A DNA stretch of 64,000 nucleotides from Prevotella vespertina (GCF_009728485.1 NZ_VVIQ01000006.1:62001-126000), one strand, 5' to 3'; numbered from the stretch's first letter, positions 26,488 to 34,686 are shown. The notes: generated from the sequence alone by a model not told the origin. Made by a program: numbers and translations.

Positions 26488-27054
26488 ATGATTAATTCAC
26501 AGGAAATTAAGATTGGAACTTGTATCCGTCTTGATGGCAAGATTTGGACTTGTATCGACTTCCAACATCGTAAGCCAGGTAAAGGTAACACCGTCATGAT
26601 TACCAAACTGAAGAATGTTGCAGATGGTCGAGTACTTGAGCGCACATTCCAGGTAGGCTTCAAGCTCGAGGATGTACGCGTTGAACGTCGCCCATATCAG
26701 TACCTTTATCAGGATGCAACGGGTTACATCTTCATGAATCAGGAAACTTTTGAGCAGATTCCTATCCCTAAGCACCAGATTACAGGTTCTGACTATATGA
26801 AAGAAGGTGACGTTGTTGAGGTTGTTACTGATACATCAGATGGCACAATCCTTCTTGCTGAAATGCCTGTTAAGACAACACTTACTATCACTCACAGTGA
26901 GCCAGGTGTAAAGGGTAACACTGCAACAAATGCAACTAAGCCTGCAACACTTGAGACTGGTGCTGTCGTTCGTGTACCATTGTTCATCAATGAGGGTGAA
27001 GTCATCCAGATCGATACTCGCGATGGCAGTTACTTGGGACGCGTTAACGCCTAA
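26488..27054 (+). CDS. efp: Translation elongation factor P
   Basis: A 188-residue, three-domain factor that rescues ribosomes stalled at polyproline. The conserved loop HRKPGKGNT carries the lysine (Lys32 by this numbering) that is modified in some bacteria. The C-terminal domain ends with the IDTRDGSYLGR signature. Length and sequence are typical. Single gene with a clear promoter and a strong terminator. Confidence 0.96.
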   Translation: MINSQEIKIGTCIRLDGKIWTCIDFQHRKPGKGNTVMITKLKNVADGRVLERTFQVGFKLEDVRVERRPYQYLYQDATGYIFMNQETFEQIPIPKHQITGSDYMKEGDVVEVVTDTSDGTILLAEMPVKTTLTITHSEPGVKGNTATNATKPATLETGAVVRVPLFINEGEVIQIDTRDGSYLGRVNA

Positions 27055-27096
27055 GCCTCTTCAATCTCACTAGAGATAGAGAAATAAAACAACAAG

Positions 27097-27139
27097 AAAG
27101 ACCATTTCTGAACTCCTTTCGAGTAAAGAAATGGTCTTT
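27097..27139 (+). terminator. efp terminator
   Basis: A 13-bp perfect stem AAAGACCATTTCT/AGAAATGGTCTTT (27097-27109 with 27127-27139) followed by TTTGT. Confidence 0.9.
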
Positions 27140-27156
27140 TTGTATAGCCTTCCCAA

Positions 27157-27260
27157 GGCTCACCCCCAGCCCCTCTCCCGGGGGAGAGGGTAGCTTTAGG
27201 AGGGGATGTCCCTAACCCTATTTACATGCTTCCATTCGTTTCAAACTATATCCAATATAT
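27157..27260. repeat. Dispersed repeat, partial copy
   Basis: A GC-rich hairpin segment (CCCCTCTCCC/GGGGGAGAGG) is followed by AGGAGGGGATGTCCCTAACC and a conserved GTTTCAAACT. The same order of motifs is seen at 29070-29125. A related CCCCTCTCC hairpin occurs at 32152. Confidence 0.65.
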
Positions 27261-27275
27261 CTCTTTGCTTTACCA

Positions 27276-27500
27276 TGTCTTCAAAGCCTATGTCATTGAA
27301 AAATATGTCTTTATGGCATTCTGTCTAACAACTCTGTTACTATAACCTTGTGTTCATTTGCTACTCTGTATTCAAAACTTATGTCACTAAATAATATGTT
27401 CTTCTGTCTAAACCCTATACCACTATCCCCCTGTTCGTATGTTACTCTGTCTTCAAAACTTATGTCATTGAAAAACTATGTCTTTATGCTTTCTATGTCA
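27276..27500. repeat. Degenerate tandem repeat with ATGTC / CTGTC words
   Basis: Three related blocks start at 27276, 27367 and 27448 (TGTCTTCAAA, TGTATTCAAA, TGTCTTCAAA), each followed by TATGTCAYT. Inside the first block the word TGTC recurs every ~15 bp (27276, 27291, 27306, 27322). A further relic (ATTATGTCTCTAAATCC) lies beyond the IS110 element at 28826. This suggests the element inserted into a repeat tract. No gene is seen here. Confidence 0.6.
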
Positions 27501-27530
27501 AAAACCTCCAATATTTATTATTTTAACTAT

Positions 27531-28565
27531 TTATTTAACAATTACACTTTGTGTTGCCAAACAGATGTTGTCAGGTTGATACATACAACCAGTTCTGACC
27601 ATTGCAGTTATAATGGCAATCATCTTATTCTTGACATTATTCAGTACAACCATCGGCTTCTTTCCTCGTTCTATAAGCCTTTGATAATACTTTGCAATCT
27701 GTGGACAAGTTCGTACAGCGGCTAATGCAGCCTGTGTGAGGAGTGATTTGAGCATCTTATTAGCTATAAAGCCCACTCGTGGATCAGTGTGTACGCTTGT
27801 GCCAGAATCACGTCCAAAAGGTGCTATACCATAGTAGCAAGCAATCTTTCTTGGGTTGTATGCGAACTTAGTAAAGTTGTTAGTATATACCATTAAACTG
27901 ACAGCGTTGATAGTTCCAATACCTGGCATAGATGTGACAATGGCAAAAATACTAGAGAGTTGGTCATCTGATTCGATATACTCCTTTATCTTTTCATCAC
28001 ACTTGGCTATTTCCTTATTTATCTCGGTAATGATATGTCTGGCACTCTGACTTATCACATTCTTGTTAGCGGATTTCTGTTGTGTAAAGCGTTTTTCTAT
28101 ACGCCGTACCTCAAAGCTACACCTATGTCGTACGAGGTGATGACGGTATAGAAAAATCTCTCGTAGCTCTGTTAGGGCTTGACTCATTGGTTCATACAGC
28201 TGTACTCTGTCCTCAAAACGCAGAGCATATTCTGCTATCATAAAGGCATCAACGGTATCGTTCTTTAGGCGTTTTAGAGGAAATGTTCGTTTGATGACCA
28301 GTGCATTTTCTATCCATACATCATATCCTTGCGCATAGAGCCAGTCACTCATCATACGACTATATCCCCCTGTAGTCTCTCCACAAAACAACCAAGAGGA
28401 GCATGGAACATCCTCTACTACTGAATTAATCCACTTAATCATTTTACGATAACCGCTAACTTTGTTATCGAACAATGCATGTTCTTGTGTAGATGTTGAC
28501 TTGACGATGATGGCTACATCGAACTTTTCTTTTGAGAAATCAATGCCAATTAAAACTTTCTTCAT
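27531..28565 (-). CDS. IS110-family transposase (DEDD recombinase)
   Basis: A 344-residue protein. The N-terminal RuvC-like domain has the acidic residues in GIDFSKEKFD, FCGETTGGY and LKNDTVDAFMIAEY. The C-terminal Transposase_20 domain has SMPGIGTINA and the catalytic Ser region FGRDSGTSVH. Such enzymes move DNA guided by a bridge RNA made from the element's own noncoding end. The gene looks intact. The start is placed at 28565, directly after the candidate RNA. Confidence 0.93.
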   Translation of the reverse strand: MKKVLIGIDFSKEKFDVAIIVKSTSTQEHALFDNKVSGYRKMIKWINSVVEDVPCSSWLFCGETTGGYSRMMSDWLYAQGYDVWIENALVIKRTFPLKRLKNDTVDAFMIAEYALRFEDRVQLYEPMSQALTELREIFLYRHHLVRHRCSFEVRRIEKRFTQQKSANKNVISQSARHIITEINKEIAKCDEKIKEYIESDDQLSSIFAIVTSMPGIGTINAVSLMVYTNNFTKFAYNPRKIACYYGIAPFGRDSGTSVHTDPRVGFIANKMLKSLLTQAALAAVRTCPQIAKYYQRLIERGKKPMVVLNNVKNKMIAIITAMVRTGCMYQPDNICLATQSVIVK

Positions 28566-28744
28566 AACTTTGCACTTTATGGAAGGCTAGCCAATAGTTG
28601 TTGGACGCAAGACTCTAAATAGGCTCGAAGCCTAGACTTTCTATCAGGTCTCTGCAACTATACAGGATGGACTAAAACATAGGCTGGAATTGAATTCCTA
28701 GTCCTTCTATAGTTTCCCTATCCTGTAGGCTGGTTCTTCCTTTT
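28566..28744 (-). ncRNA. Candidate IS110 bridge RNA
   Basis: The ~180 nt between a -7 box and the transposase start fold into two main stem-loops. The first pairs ACAGGAT (28662-28668) with ATCCTGT (28720-28726), then GGACTA (28669-28674) with TAGTCC (28699-28704). An asymmetric internal loop (28705-28719) lies on one side, with an apical GGAATT/AATTCC helix. The second has TAGGCT/AGCCTA (28620-28625 with 28629-28634) inside an outer AGAC/GTCT helix. Two looped stems on the transposase 5' side match the known bridge RNA design (target and donor loops). Confidence 0.6.
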
Positions 28745-28749
28745 GACAA

Positions 28750-28757
28750 CAAAGGTA
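28750..28757 (-). promoter_or_regulatory. -7 promoter box for the IS110 RNA/transposase
   Basis: TACCTTTG on the minus strand, placed to start transcription at the edge of the structured noncoding region. Confidence 0.5.
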
Positions 28758-29043
28758 ATGAATCAACCTTGCTTCCTAAAGGGGATTATACCCTGTTTAA
28801 GTTTCTTACTGCAAACTTAGAGGCATTATGTCTCTAAATCCTATATTCTTCTGTCTCACACAAAAGCCCCACCCCGTTAGCTTGGGGTGAGGCTGTGTAC
28901 CACGGAAGCGAGAGAACCAAATTAATACACTAGTTTTGAAAGACATTAATTTCACAATTAATATAATCGAGTTGTCTTATTACAGAACGATTGATACCCT
29001 GAATCAACCTAATAAATGCTCCCGTGGTAAAAGCCGACCCTAA

Positions 29044-29168
29044 AGAAAAGCCTCCCCAAGCCCCTAAAAGGAGGGGATGTCCCTAACCCTACTTACATAC
29101 TTTCATCGTTTCAAACTGTATGCAATAAAGACATCCCCTCCTTCGGAGGGGCTTGGGGAGGCTTTCTT
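29044..29168. repeat. Inverted-repeat element (palindromic, ~125 bp)
   Basis: Arms 29044-29081 and 29130-29168 are near-perfect inverted copies (AAGCCTCCCCAAGCCCCT ... AGGGGCTTGGGGAGGCTT, plus AGGAGGGGATGTC/GACATCCCCTCCT). About 48 bp separate them. The middle shares CCCTAACCCTA and GTTTCAAACT with the partial copy at 27195-27260. It has the form of a small non-coding mobile repeat. The right arm abuts the stop of the HU-like gene and may serve as its terminator. The 28833-29043 stretch before it holds a CACCCC/GGGGTG hairpin and no gene. Confidence 0.75.
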
Positions 29169-29170
29169 TC

Positions 29171-29644
29171 TTACCCTGCTACTGGTCCATTCTCTTCTTT
29201 ATTCTCCTTTTCTTTCGACTCGGGGGCGGGGGTGAGGCTCTTTTTCTCCTCTTTCCACTCTTCCCAATGAATGTTATCAGAAACCAACGAGCGAGTGGCA
29301 ACCTTATTGCTCTGTGTGCGCGAAGTCTCGGGGATAAAGCGGACACGAACATTCTTTATTTGCTTTGCCGTTACCTCTTCTGGCTTCGCAATACCCTTAT
29401 CGGCGTTGATGGTATAGTAAAACGTACCCACACCTTCCAACTTCACCGTGCGACCCTCTGCCATAAAGGACGCCATCACTTCGCCTAAATCCTTCAACAC
29501 AGCATACGTGTCACCACGACTTACCGTCGAAATCAGCGCCAATCGGTCTGCCACTTGGTCGGTTGTTACGGGCTTCCCAACGGTTATCGCTTCTGGATAC
29601 CATAGCCCTGTTAGCTTCTTCTTTACTTTCTTAAAAAATGCCAT
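29171..29644 (-). CDS. HU-like DNA-binding protein (Bacteroidota HU-HIG type)
   Basis: A 157-residue protein. Residues ~1-125 form an HU/IHF-like fold with the extended N terminus and core typical of the Bacteroidota HU-HIG family (TVSRGDTYAVLKDLGEVMASFM, GVGTFYYTI, VRFIPETS). The last ~35 residues are a charged Glu/Lys/Pro tail. Probably a nucleoid or locus-specific architectural protein; its target is unknown. It lies in a repeat-rich patch between an IS110 element and a fimbrillin-type operon. Confidence 0.8.
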   Translation of the reverse strand: MAFFKKVKKKLTGLWYPEAITVGKPVTTDQVADRLALISTVSRGDTYAVLKDLGEVMASFMAEGRTVKLEGVGTFYYTINADKGIAKPEEVTAKQIKNVRVRFIPETSRTQSNKVATRSLVSDNIHWEEWKEEKKSLTPAPESKEKENKEENGPVAG

Positions 29645-29700
29645 AATCTCAATGTTTTAAAGTTAGCAAATATAATATGTAAATTATTTTCTTATTCGAG

Positions 29701-29788
29701 CCACCCTCGGTATGGGACTGAGGGTACCTAAGTATCATACTTAGGGTACCTGAGTATCATACTTAGCCCCCCTAAGTATCATACTTTG
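29701..29788. repeat. 22-bp-period array (four units)
   Basis: Units start at 29701, 29723, 29745 and 29767. The second and third share GGTACCT and all of the last three contain the perfect dyad AAGTATCATACTT or a one-base variant. The first unit is more diverged but keeps the spacing. It lies 130 bp downstream of the fimbrillin-like stop. The rest of the 29645-29917 gap shows no gene. Confidence 0.85.
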
Positions 29789-29917
29789 GCACTCTATTTA
29801 TAAGTCATTGATTATCAGATGCTTACAAAGGGGCTATTTTTATCCCTCTTTGTCATGTTTTTTTGTATTAATCCTCGCCTTTTAGAGGGCGACACCTATA
29901 AAAGGCAATCGAAGGAA

Positions 29918-31522
29918 TTACTCGAACGATGGCTCAACCCTAAACCCCATATTGCGGAAGGCATTTGCACTCACGTAGATACGACCACTGTCGAATTGCA
30001 GATAGTACGCATAGTAACTGTTCCACGGATCAGTACTTGATGACCAATACTGACCGGCGGAGCCAATACCGCTTATAATATCAATGATGTAGCCACCCAA
30101 GGCAGGCAGATAGAAATAATTACTTGCATCAGCTACGGAAGGAGACCCAGAATAGAAGATGCTACTATTAATATTGTTGTAAGCTTTCCGCGTCGTACGC
30201 ATGTCTGTTGTGTTATCTGCGGACTTCTCGGTGTCGTAATGATTCTCTGCCTGCAATACAGATTTCTTCTTAAGCCACATGCCACCTTTATATAAATGCC
30301 CCATAGTTGTCCATAGTTCATCACCGTCCCAACGGGGATCACCATACATTACATACCAAGACAGCTCGTTAGCGTTAGGGACGTTGTTAAATGAGCTGTG
30401 AGTAGCAGGATTATTTACGCCATAACCTGGGTAACTTTCGTTGTAGTAGCGATGGTTGGTATCACTATGGTTCTTGGGGTAATCGTTGGAATTTGTTGCA
30501 CCTGGGAAACCTACACTGACCGTAGGCTGACTACCACCATGATTCCATTCGTAACCTTTCCAGTATTGTTCCTGTGCATCCCACATATAGTAATGGTCGC
30601 CATCGTAATCGCGTACATCAAGATTAGCAGTGATATTGTAATACTTGTTCTGCTCAAAGTTCTTTGAAGAAAGCATCTTGGTGACAGTTCCCTCAATGTT
30701 AGTTACAATATCTTTCACCCAATAACGGATTTTTAAAGTGTGAGTTCCTGGCTTAATCACCATATAAGCACCATTAGTAGATGCACTGGCTGTGTTATTG
30801 GTCAAGGGGAAGCCGTTAGGGTAAATACCATTACCACCTAATTCAACTGTAATCTGTTCACCCGTACCTGCACCCGTCAGTTTGCCTGTTGTTGGGTCGA
30901 GGGTGTAAGTACTGGTAATATCATCAGCAGAGTTTACCTCTACCTTGGTTAGGTAACAATTATGCAAGATAGTGTTGCTAGTGCGTGGTAAGAAGAGCAG
31001 ATAAGCTGCTTTGTGGTCGAGCGTAAAAGCAAATCCATTCTTTGCATTTGACCATGCGGCATCTGCCATTCCGCAATCGCCTGATGTACCAAAATGAGCA
31101 GTGGTATTTGGCATTGCCTGGCTCTGATTTGCAGCGATTGCAACTTGATTCTGATTGCCATTCTGACCTGGGTAATAGACCTTATAGGTGGTAGTCTTTG
31201 TAAACTTGCCAGGTACTTCGAACTTAAAGCTGGCTGTCTTTTCCGTTGGAGCATTGCGACTTTGCTGCCATGCACCATCATCGTCTTTAACCCAAATCTT
31301 GTCGCCTGCTTCCCAATAGAAAGCACCATTGCTTTCCATGGATGTGCGAGTTTCGGGGTCGCCCGTTGAGAAGATGGTAAAGTTCTTATTGTTATCTGTG
31401 TCATTAGGGTTCTGCGCTATGTCCTCATTGGCACAAGAAGCAAAAGCCAAGGCAATGCCGAACACAAGTGCCAAAGACTTTAGTCGTGATGCGAATGAAT
31501 ATTGTTTCATTGTTTTCTTCAT
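29918..31522 (-). CDS. Fimbrillin-like lipoprotein with C-terminal lectin/FISUMP-like domain
   Basis: A 534-residue surface protein with a signal peptide and lipobox ending FASC. Residues ~40-310 resemble the FimA/Mfa1-type fimbrillin fold (TRTSMESNGAFYWEAGDKIWV, then long beta-rich stretches and NKYYNITANLDV). A linker with many Asn, Gly and Tyr follows. The last ~150 residues (WYVMYGDPRWDGDELW ... YWSSSTDPWNSYYAYYLQF ... FRNMGFRVE) resemble the FISUMP/C-type-lectin-like domain of Bacteroidota surface proteins. Likely a tip or adhesive component. It is preceded by a small gene 33 bp upstream in the same unit. Confidence 0.75.
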   Translation of the reverse strand: MKKTMKQYSFASRLKSLALVFGIALAFASCANEDIAQNPNDTDNNKNFTIFSTGDPETRTSMESNGAFYWEAGDKIWVKDDDGAWQQSRNAPTEKTASFKFEVPGKFTKTTTYKVYYPGQNGNQNQVAIAANQSQAMPNTTAHFGTSGDCGMADAAWSNAKNGFAFTLDHKAAYLLFLPRTSNTILHNCYLTKVEVNSADDITSTYTLDPTTGKLTGAGTGEQITVELGGNGIYPNGFPLTNNTASASTNGAYMVIKPGTHTLKIRYWVKDIVTNIEGTVTKMLSSKNFEQNKYYNITANLDVRDYDGDHYYMWDAQEQYWKGYEWNHGGSQPTVSVGFPGATNSNDYPKNHSDTNHRYYNESYPGYGVNNPATHSSFNNVPNANELSWYVMYGDPRWDGDELWTTMGHLYKGGMWLKKKSVLQAENHYDTEKSADNTTDMRTTRKAYNNINSSIFYSGSPSVADASNYFYLPALGGYIIDIISGIGSAGQYWSSSTDPWNSYYAYYLQFDSGRIYVSANAFRNMGFRVEPSFE

Positions 31523-31554
31523 TGTTACTTTGTTTTTTAGTTAATAACTCTCTG

Positions 31555-31761
31555 TTAGTCTTCCCACATTGGATTTTCTCCCTCGCCTTCACCTTCAGAC
31601 ATCCAATTAGGAGCCTTCTTTGCATCTCCATACGTTCCACCTGATTGTGCTGGATTATGCTGACCTGGCATAGACGCATCCATCAAATAAGTGGCTTCGT
31701 TTACTTGAATTATCGTACACGCCGGTACAGAATAACTCTTCTTTACTTGCTTTTTTCTCAT
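31555..31761 (-). CDS. Small hypothetical protein upstream of the fimbrillin-like gene
   Basis: A 68-residue protein starting MRKKQVKKSYSVPACTIIQV, with a hydrophobic/neutral middle (NEATYLMDASMPGQ), a Gly-rich part and an acidic EGEGEGENPMWED end. It has no clear signal peptide. Similar short basic-then-acidic proteins often precede surface lipoprotein genes in Prevotella, but no function is known. The start at 31761 gives a basic N terminus; a longer frame upstream has no support. Confidence 0.6.
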   Translation of the reverse strand: MRKKQVKKSYSVPACTIIQVNEATYLMDASMPGQHNPAQSGGTYGDAKKAPNWMSEGEGEGENPMWED

Positions 31762-31996
31762 TACTTCATTGATTAAAATAGTTGTTATTTCGTTCTTATT
31801 TTGCTCTAAACGGGGTTCAAAAAGGGGCATAAAAAAGCGAACAAAGGAAACTCCTAGAAGTCCTTTGTTTACAGGGGTTACGGCACGCTTCGCGCGCGCG
31901 TATGCGAGAAGAAAAAATGTGTTATTGTACGCTAGGTGCGCATATTGTGTGTGTTAGCAAATTATTTGGATTGACCAAAGATAAAGTGCAAAAAGA

Positions 31997-32022
31997 TGCA
32001 AAGAATCGAATAATTCTTTGCA
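31997..32022. promoter_or_regulatory. Palindrome in the leader of the fimbrillin-like operon
   Basis: TGCAAAGAAT (31997-32006) and ATTCTTTGCA (32013-32022) form a perfect 10-bp inverted repeat with a 6-nt spacer. It lies ~45-70 bp downstream of the presumed transcription start. It could be an RNA hairpin or an operator. Confidence 0.5.
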
Positions 32023-32066
32023 GTATGTTATTGTCTTGATATGTCATTGCTAATTCTTTCACGGCG

Positions 32067-32075
32067 GCAAAGGTA
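32067..32075 (-). promoter_or_regulatory. -7 promoter box for the fimbrillin-like operon
   Basis: TACCTTTGC on the minus strand. With the start at 31761 this gives a leader of ~300 nt. No gene is seen in 31762-32245. Confidence 0.55.
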
Positions 32076-32151
32076 AGAAGATAAAATGAAATGAGCAAGG
32101 AAAAGAAGAAAAAAAGCCCTCGACAATCAACCCAACCAGCCTCACCCCCGA

Positions 32152-32173
32152 CCCCTCTCCGAGTGGAGAGGGG
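32152..32173. repeat. GC-rich hairpin repeat
   Basis: CCCCTCTCC (32152-32160) / GGAGAGGGG (32165-32173) with a GAGT loop. It is preceded by CCTCACCCCCGA, like the hairpin at ~27160-27190. Confidence 0.55.
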
Positions 32174-32245
32174 AGTAAATAGTACTATTTGATGAGGATT
32201 AGAAAGAGGATTATAAAGTAAGCCTTGTAGGCGAGCTGTCCATTA

Positions 32246-33217
32246 TTAAAACTCCACATAAGGGCGAAGATGATTGATAGCTTCGGCATTGAAGTCCTTT
32301 AAGAGTTGGAGTTGTGACAGACTGGTGAGCTTTCCTTTTAATCGACGATAGTCACAGATTGCCCGTGCTTGATAGAAGTTTATGTACGGATGACTGCGTA
32401 GCTTGCCCAAAGAAAGTGTGTTCAAGTTTAGCTTTTCAGGCTTAGGATTGACCACAGAGAAGTAAGGTAACGCCTCTTCGGGGAATCCCTCAATCTCAAG
32501 TAGTTGCCCTGTAGCAACATAACCACCTAATCGCTTGCCATAATTAACGATAGCCCTTGCCCACCCAGAGCCTATCCCTGGCACTTTCTTCAACTGATTG
32601 GTATCTGCAGAGACTAAGTTTATATGCTCGCCCAACTTTATTTTCAAAGGGTAAAGGACAGTATCTCGAGTAGAATGTACATACGGCTTGTAAGTATTCG
32701 TTGCCTTATACTCTTCGTAAGCCTCATGTGCTGCTTGCTTATCTGCCTCCTTTTGCGCAATATAAGATTGTACAGAAGCAAGCGTTGAAGCAGGTTGATA
32801 ATCGTCACCTATTCTTATATGAGGTTCTAACTCACGATACTGCTTGCGTGTAAGACCATAGAGACGGGCAAAGTCCATCGGTGCTCGATATACACCACCC
32901 TTACTTCTATATTTCAAGATATTACGTACCTGAAACTCAGATAATCCCAGTTGTAGCAATTCCTCGGCTGTTGCTGTATTTGGATCAAAGGCAAAAAGTC
33001 TCTTTCCTGATTCTGTCACAACCTCATAAGGAATGCCTTGTTGCGAACGAGCAGAATATCCTTTCCGCGCCAAACTATCTCCGTCTACAGCTGGTGTTTC
33101 AGTCACTTGCTCACCAATAAAGACGGATGTGATAAGGCAGAGCATAATTAATATGACCAAACTAAGAATGACTTTCCGGTCAGACCGTTGTAAATAAAAG
33201 AATGATTTAAGGCTCAT
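32246..33217 (-). CDS. ComEA-like helix-hairpin-helix protein
   Basis: A 323-residue protein with one N-terminal TM helix (~15-35) and three helix-hairpin-helix regions: FDPNTATAEELLQLGL (~75-135), INLVSADTNQLKKVPGIGSGWARAIV (~200-250) and LNLNTLSLGKLRSHPYINFYQARAI (~265-320). HhH modules bind DNA without sequence preference; ComEA proteins act in DNA uptake. The multi-HhH membrane form is common in Bacteroidota and its role is untested. Monocistronic or followed by nothing close on this strand. Confidence 0.82.
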   Translation of the reverse strand: MSLKSFFYLQRSDRKVILSLVILIMLCLITSVFIGEQVTETPAVDGDSLARKGYSARSQQGIPYEVVTESGKRLFAFDPNTATAEELLQLGLSEFQVRNILKYRSKGGVYRAPMDFARLYGLTRKQYRELEPHIRIGDDYQPASTLASVQSYIAQKEADKQAAHEAYEEYKATNTYKPYVHSTRDTVLYPLKIKLGEHINLVSADTNQLKKVPGIGSGWARAIVNYGKRLGGYVATGQLLEIEGFPEEALPYFSVVNPKPEKLNLNTLSLGKLRSHPYINFYQARAICDYRRLKGKLTSLSQLQLLKDFNAEAINHLRPYVEF

Positions 33218-33272
33218 AGCGTATTTAATTATAGGTTTTCAATCAAGGTAAAGGTTGTCTGTTTATGTCTTC

Positions 33273-34634
33273 TTACACCACATTAAATTGGTGTAAGAAA
33301 ATCATCAATATAGCTAAAGGACATACATAACGCACTAAGAAGTAATACACTCCAAAGAAAGTTCCACGTATTGTGCCCCAATTAGTGAACTCATCTTTTA
33401 CAATTTTCTTCGGTACATACCAACCCAAGAACAGGCAAGTTAACAAGCCTCCAACGGGTAAGAAGATTTGTCCAGTCACAAAGTCGAACACATCAAAGAG
33501 GTCACGACCAGCAATATTAAGGAACTTCCATTGTCCTAAAGACATCGAACAGAGGACTCCAATCAATGTGCAACAGCCCGTAACGATCATTGCTGCGCGC
33601 GAACGAGATATGTGTAACTCCTCTTGAAAGAATGCGGTACTCACTTCATGGAGCGATATCAGCGATGTAAGAGCAGCCAATGAGAGTAGGATATAGAAGG
33701 AGAATGAAACGAAATAGCCTATTATTGGCAATCCACTAAACGCCTGTTCAAAAACATTGGGTAAGGTGATAAAGACGAGCGAAGAGCCACTACCAGGATT
33801 GACACCCACAGAGAAGGCCGCAGGAAAGATGATTAAACCTGCTAAAATAGCCACTAATGTATCTATAGAAGCTATCTGTACCGCCGAATTTAACAGATTT
33901 GTCTGCCTACTATAATATGAAGCATAGGTACAAATACAGCCCATGGCAATACTTAAAGAGTAGAACGACTGCCCAAGCGCACCAAGAAATACATCCTTCG
34001 TAACCTTTGTAAAGTCTGGACGCAACAGGAATTCAACACCTTTCCAAGCTCCTGGTAGCAAGCAAGCAGCCACTACTATCACCAACAAAAGAATGAATAG
34101 CACTGGCATCATAATCTTTGAAGCCCGCTCAATACCATTTCTTACACCATGAATAATCACATAATGCGTTATAAAAAGGATGACTATAACCCACAAGATA
34201 GGCTTCCATCCACTTGTGGAGAAGTCTGCAAAGTAAGACTTAAAGAACTCAGGCGTTCCATGAAGGCTATTCATTGCTGATGCCGCACTGTATTGTAAGC
34301 ACCAACCAGCCACTACTGCATAATAACCTGTTATTAGAAAGCCAGTAAGAACACCTAAGAATCCAACCCATTTCCATGCTGTTCCATTTGCCAACTTACT
34401 ATAGGCACGAGCCGTATTAGATGCCGCATGACGTCCAATGATGAACTCACTAATCATACAAGGAAGCCCTAATAGAAGAATGCAAGCCAAATATATAAGG
34501 ATAAAAGCGGCTCCACCATTCTGCCCTGTCATATAGGGAAAACGCCAGACATTACCTAATCCGACAGCACCTCCTGCTGTCGCAAGGATCATTCCTAACT
34601 TACTTCCAAACTTAACTCTATTTTGTTGTGCCAT
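33273..34634 (-). CDS. Sodium-dependent transporter, NSS/SNF family
   Basis: A 453-residue membrane protein with about 11-12 helices. It has the family signature at TM1, GGAVGLGNVWRFPYMTGQNGG, a LeuT-type unwound helix that binds Na+ and substrate. The fold imports amino acids or related solutes with Na+; the substrate is not predictable. The start MAQQNRVKFG at 34634 directly precedes the conserved region. It is divergent from the VanZ-like gene. Confidence 0.9.
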   Translation of the reverse strand: MAQQNRVKFGSKLGMILATAGGAVGLGNVWRFPYMTGQNGGAAFILIYLACILLLGLPCMISEFIIGRHAASNTARAYSKLANGTAWKWVGFLGVLTGFLITGYYAVVAGWCLQYSAASAMNSLHGTPEFFKSYFADFSTSGWKPILWVIVILFITHYVIIHGVRNGIERASKIMMPVLFILLLVIVVAACLLPGAWKGVEFLLRPDFTKVTKDVFLGALGQSFYSLSIAMGCICTYASYYSRQTNLLNSAVQIASIDTLVAILAGLIIFPAAFSVGVNPGSGSSLVFITLPNVFEQAFSGLPIIGYFVSFSFYILLSLAALTSLISLHEVSTAFFQEELHISRSRAAMIVTGCCTLIGVLCSMSLGQWKFLNIAGRDLFDVFDFVTGQIFLPVGGLLTCLFLGWYVPKKIVKDEFTNWGTIRGTFFGVYYFLVRYVCPLAILMIFLHQFNVV

Positions 34635-34677
34635 AAAATATTCCCTTTTAGATTGCACAAAATTACTAATAATTATC

Positions 34678-34686
34678 TATCTTTGT
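34678..34686 (+). promoter_or_regulatory. -7 promoter box for the VanZ-like gene
   Basis: TATCTTTGT, ~30 bp before the start at 34716. Confidence 0.55.

Larger units (their letters stand above)
27495..28832 (-). mobile_element. IS110-family insertion sequence (ends approximate)
   Basis: About 1.34 kb holding one DEDD transposase gene and a ~180-nt structured noncoding region upstream of it, the usual IS110 layout. There are no obvious terminal inverted repeats, as expected for the family. ATGTC occurs at both inferred ends (27495-27499 and 28828-28832), and the flanks belong to the same degenerate repeat. The exact boundaries are inferred. Confidence 0.7.

Noticed and set aside
27348..27725. 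Plus-strand open frame across the repeat tract
   Set aside because: It runs through degenerate repeats and into the antisense of the transposase.
29819..30040. Plus-strand open frame with a hydrophobic start
   Set aside because: Most of it is antisense to the end of the fimbrillin-like gene; the start lies in a low-complexity gap with no promoter.
29918..31522. A complete diversity-generating retroelement
   Set aside because: No reverse transcriptase or template repeat is visible in the window; only the protein fold is suggestive.
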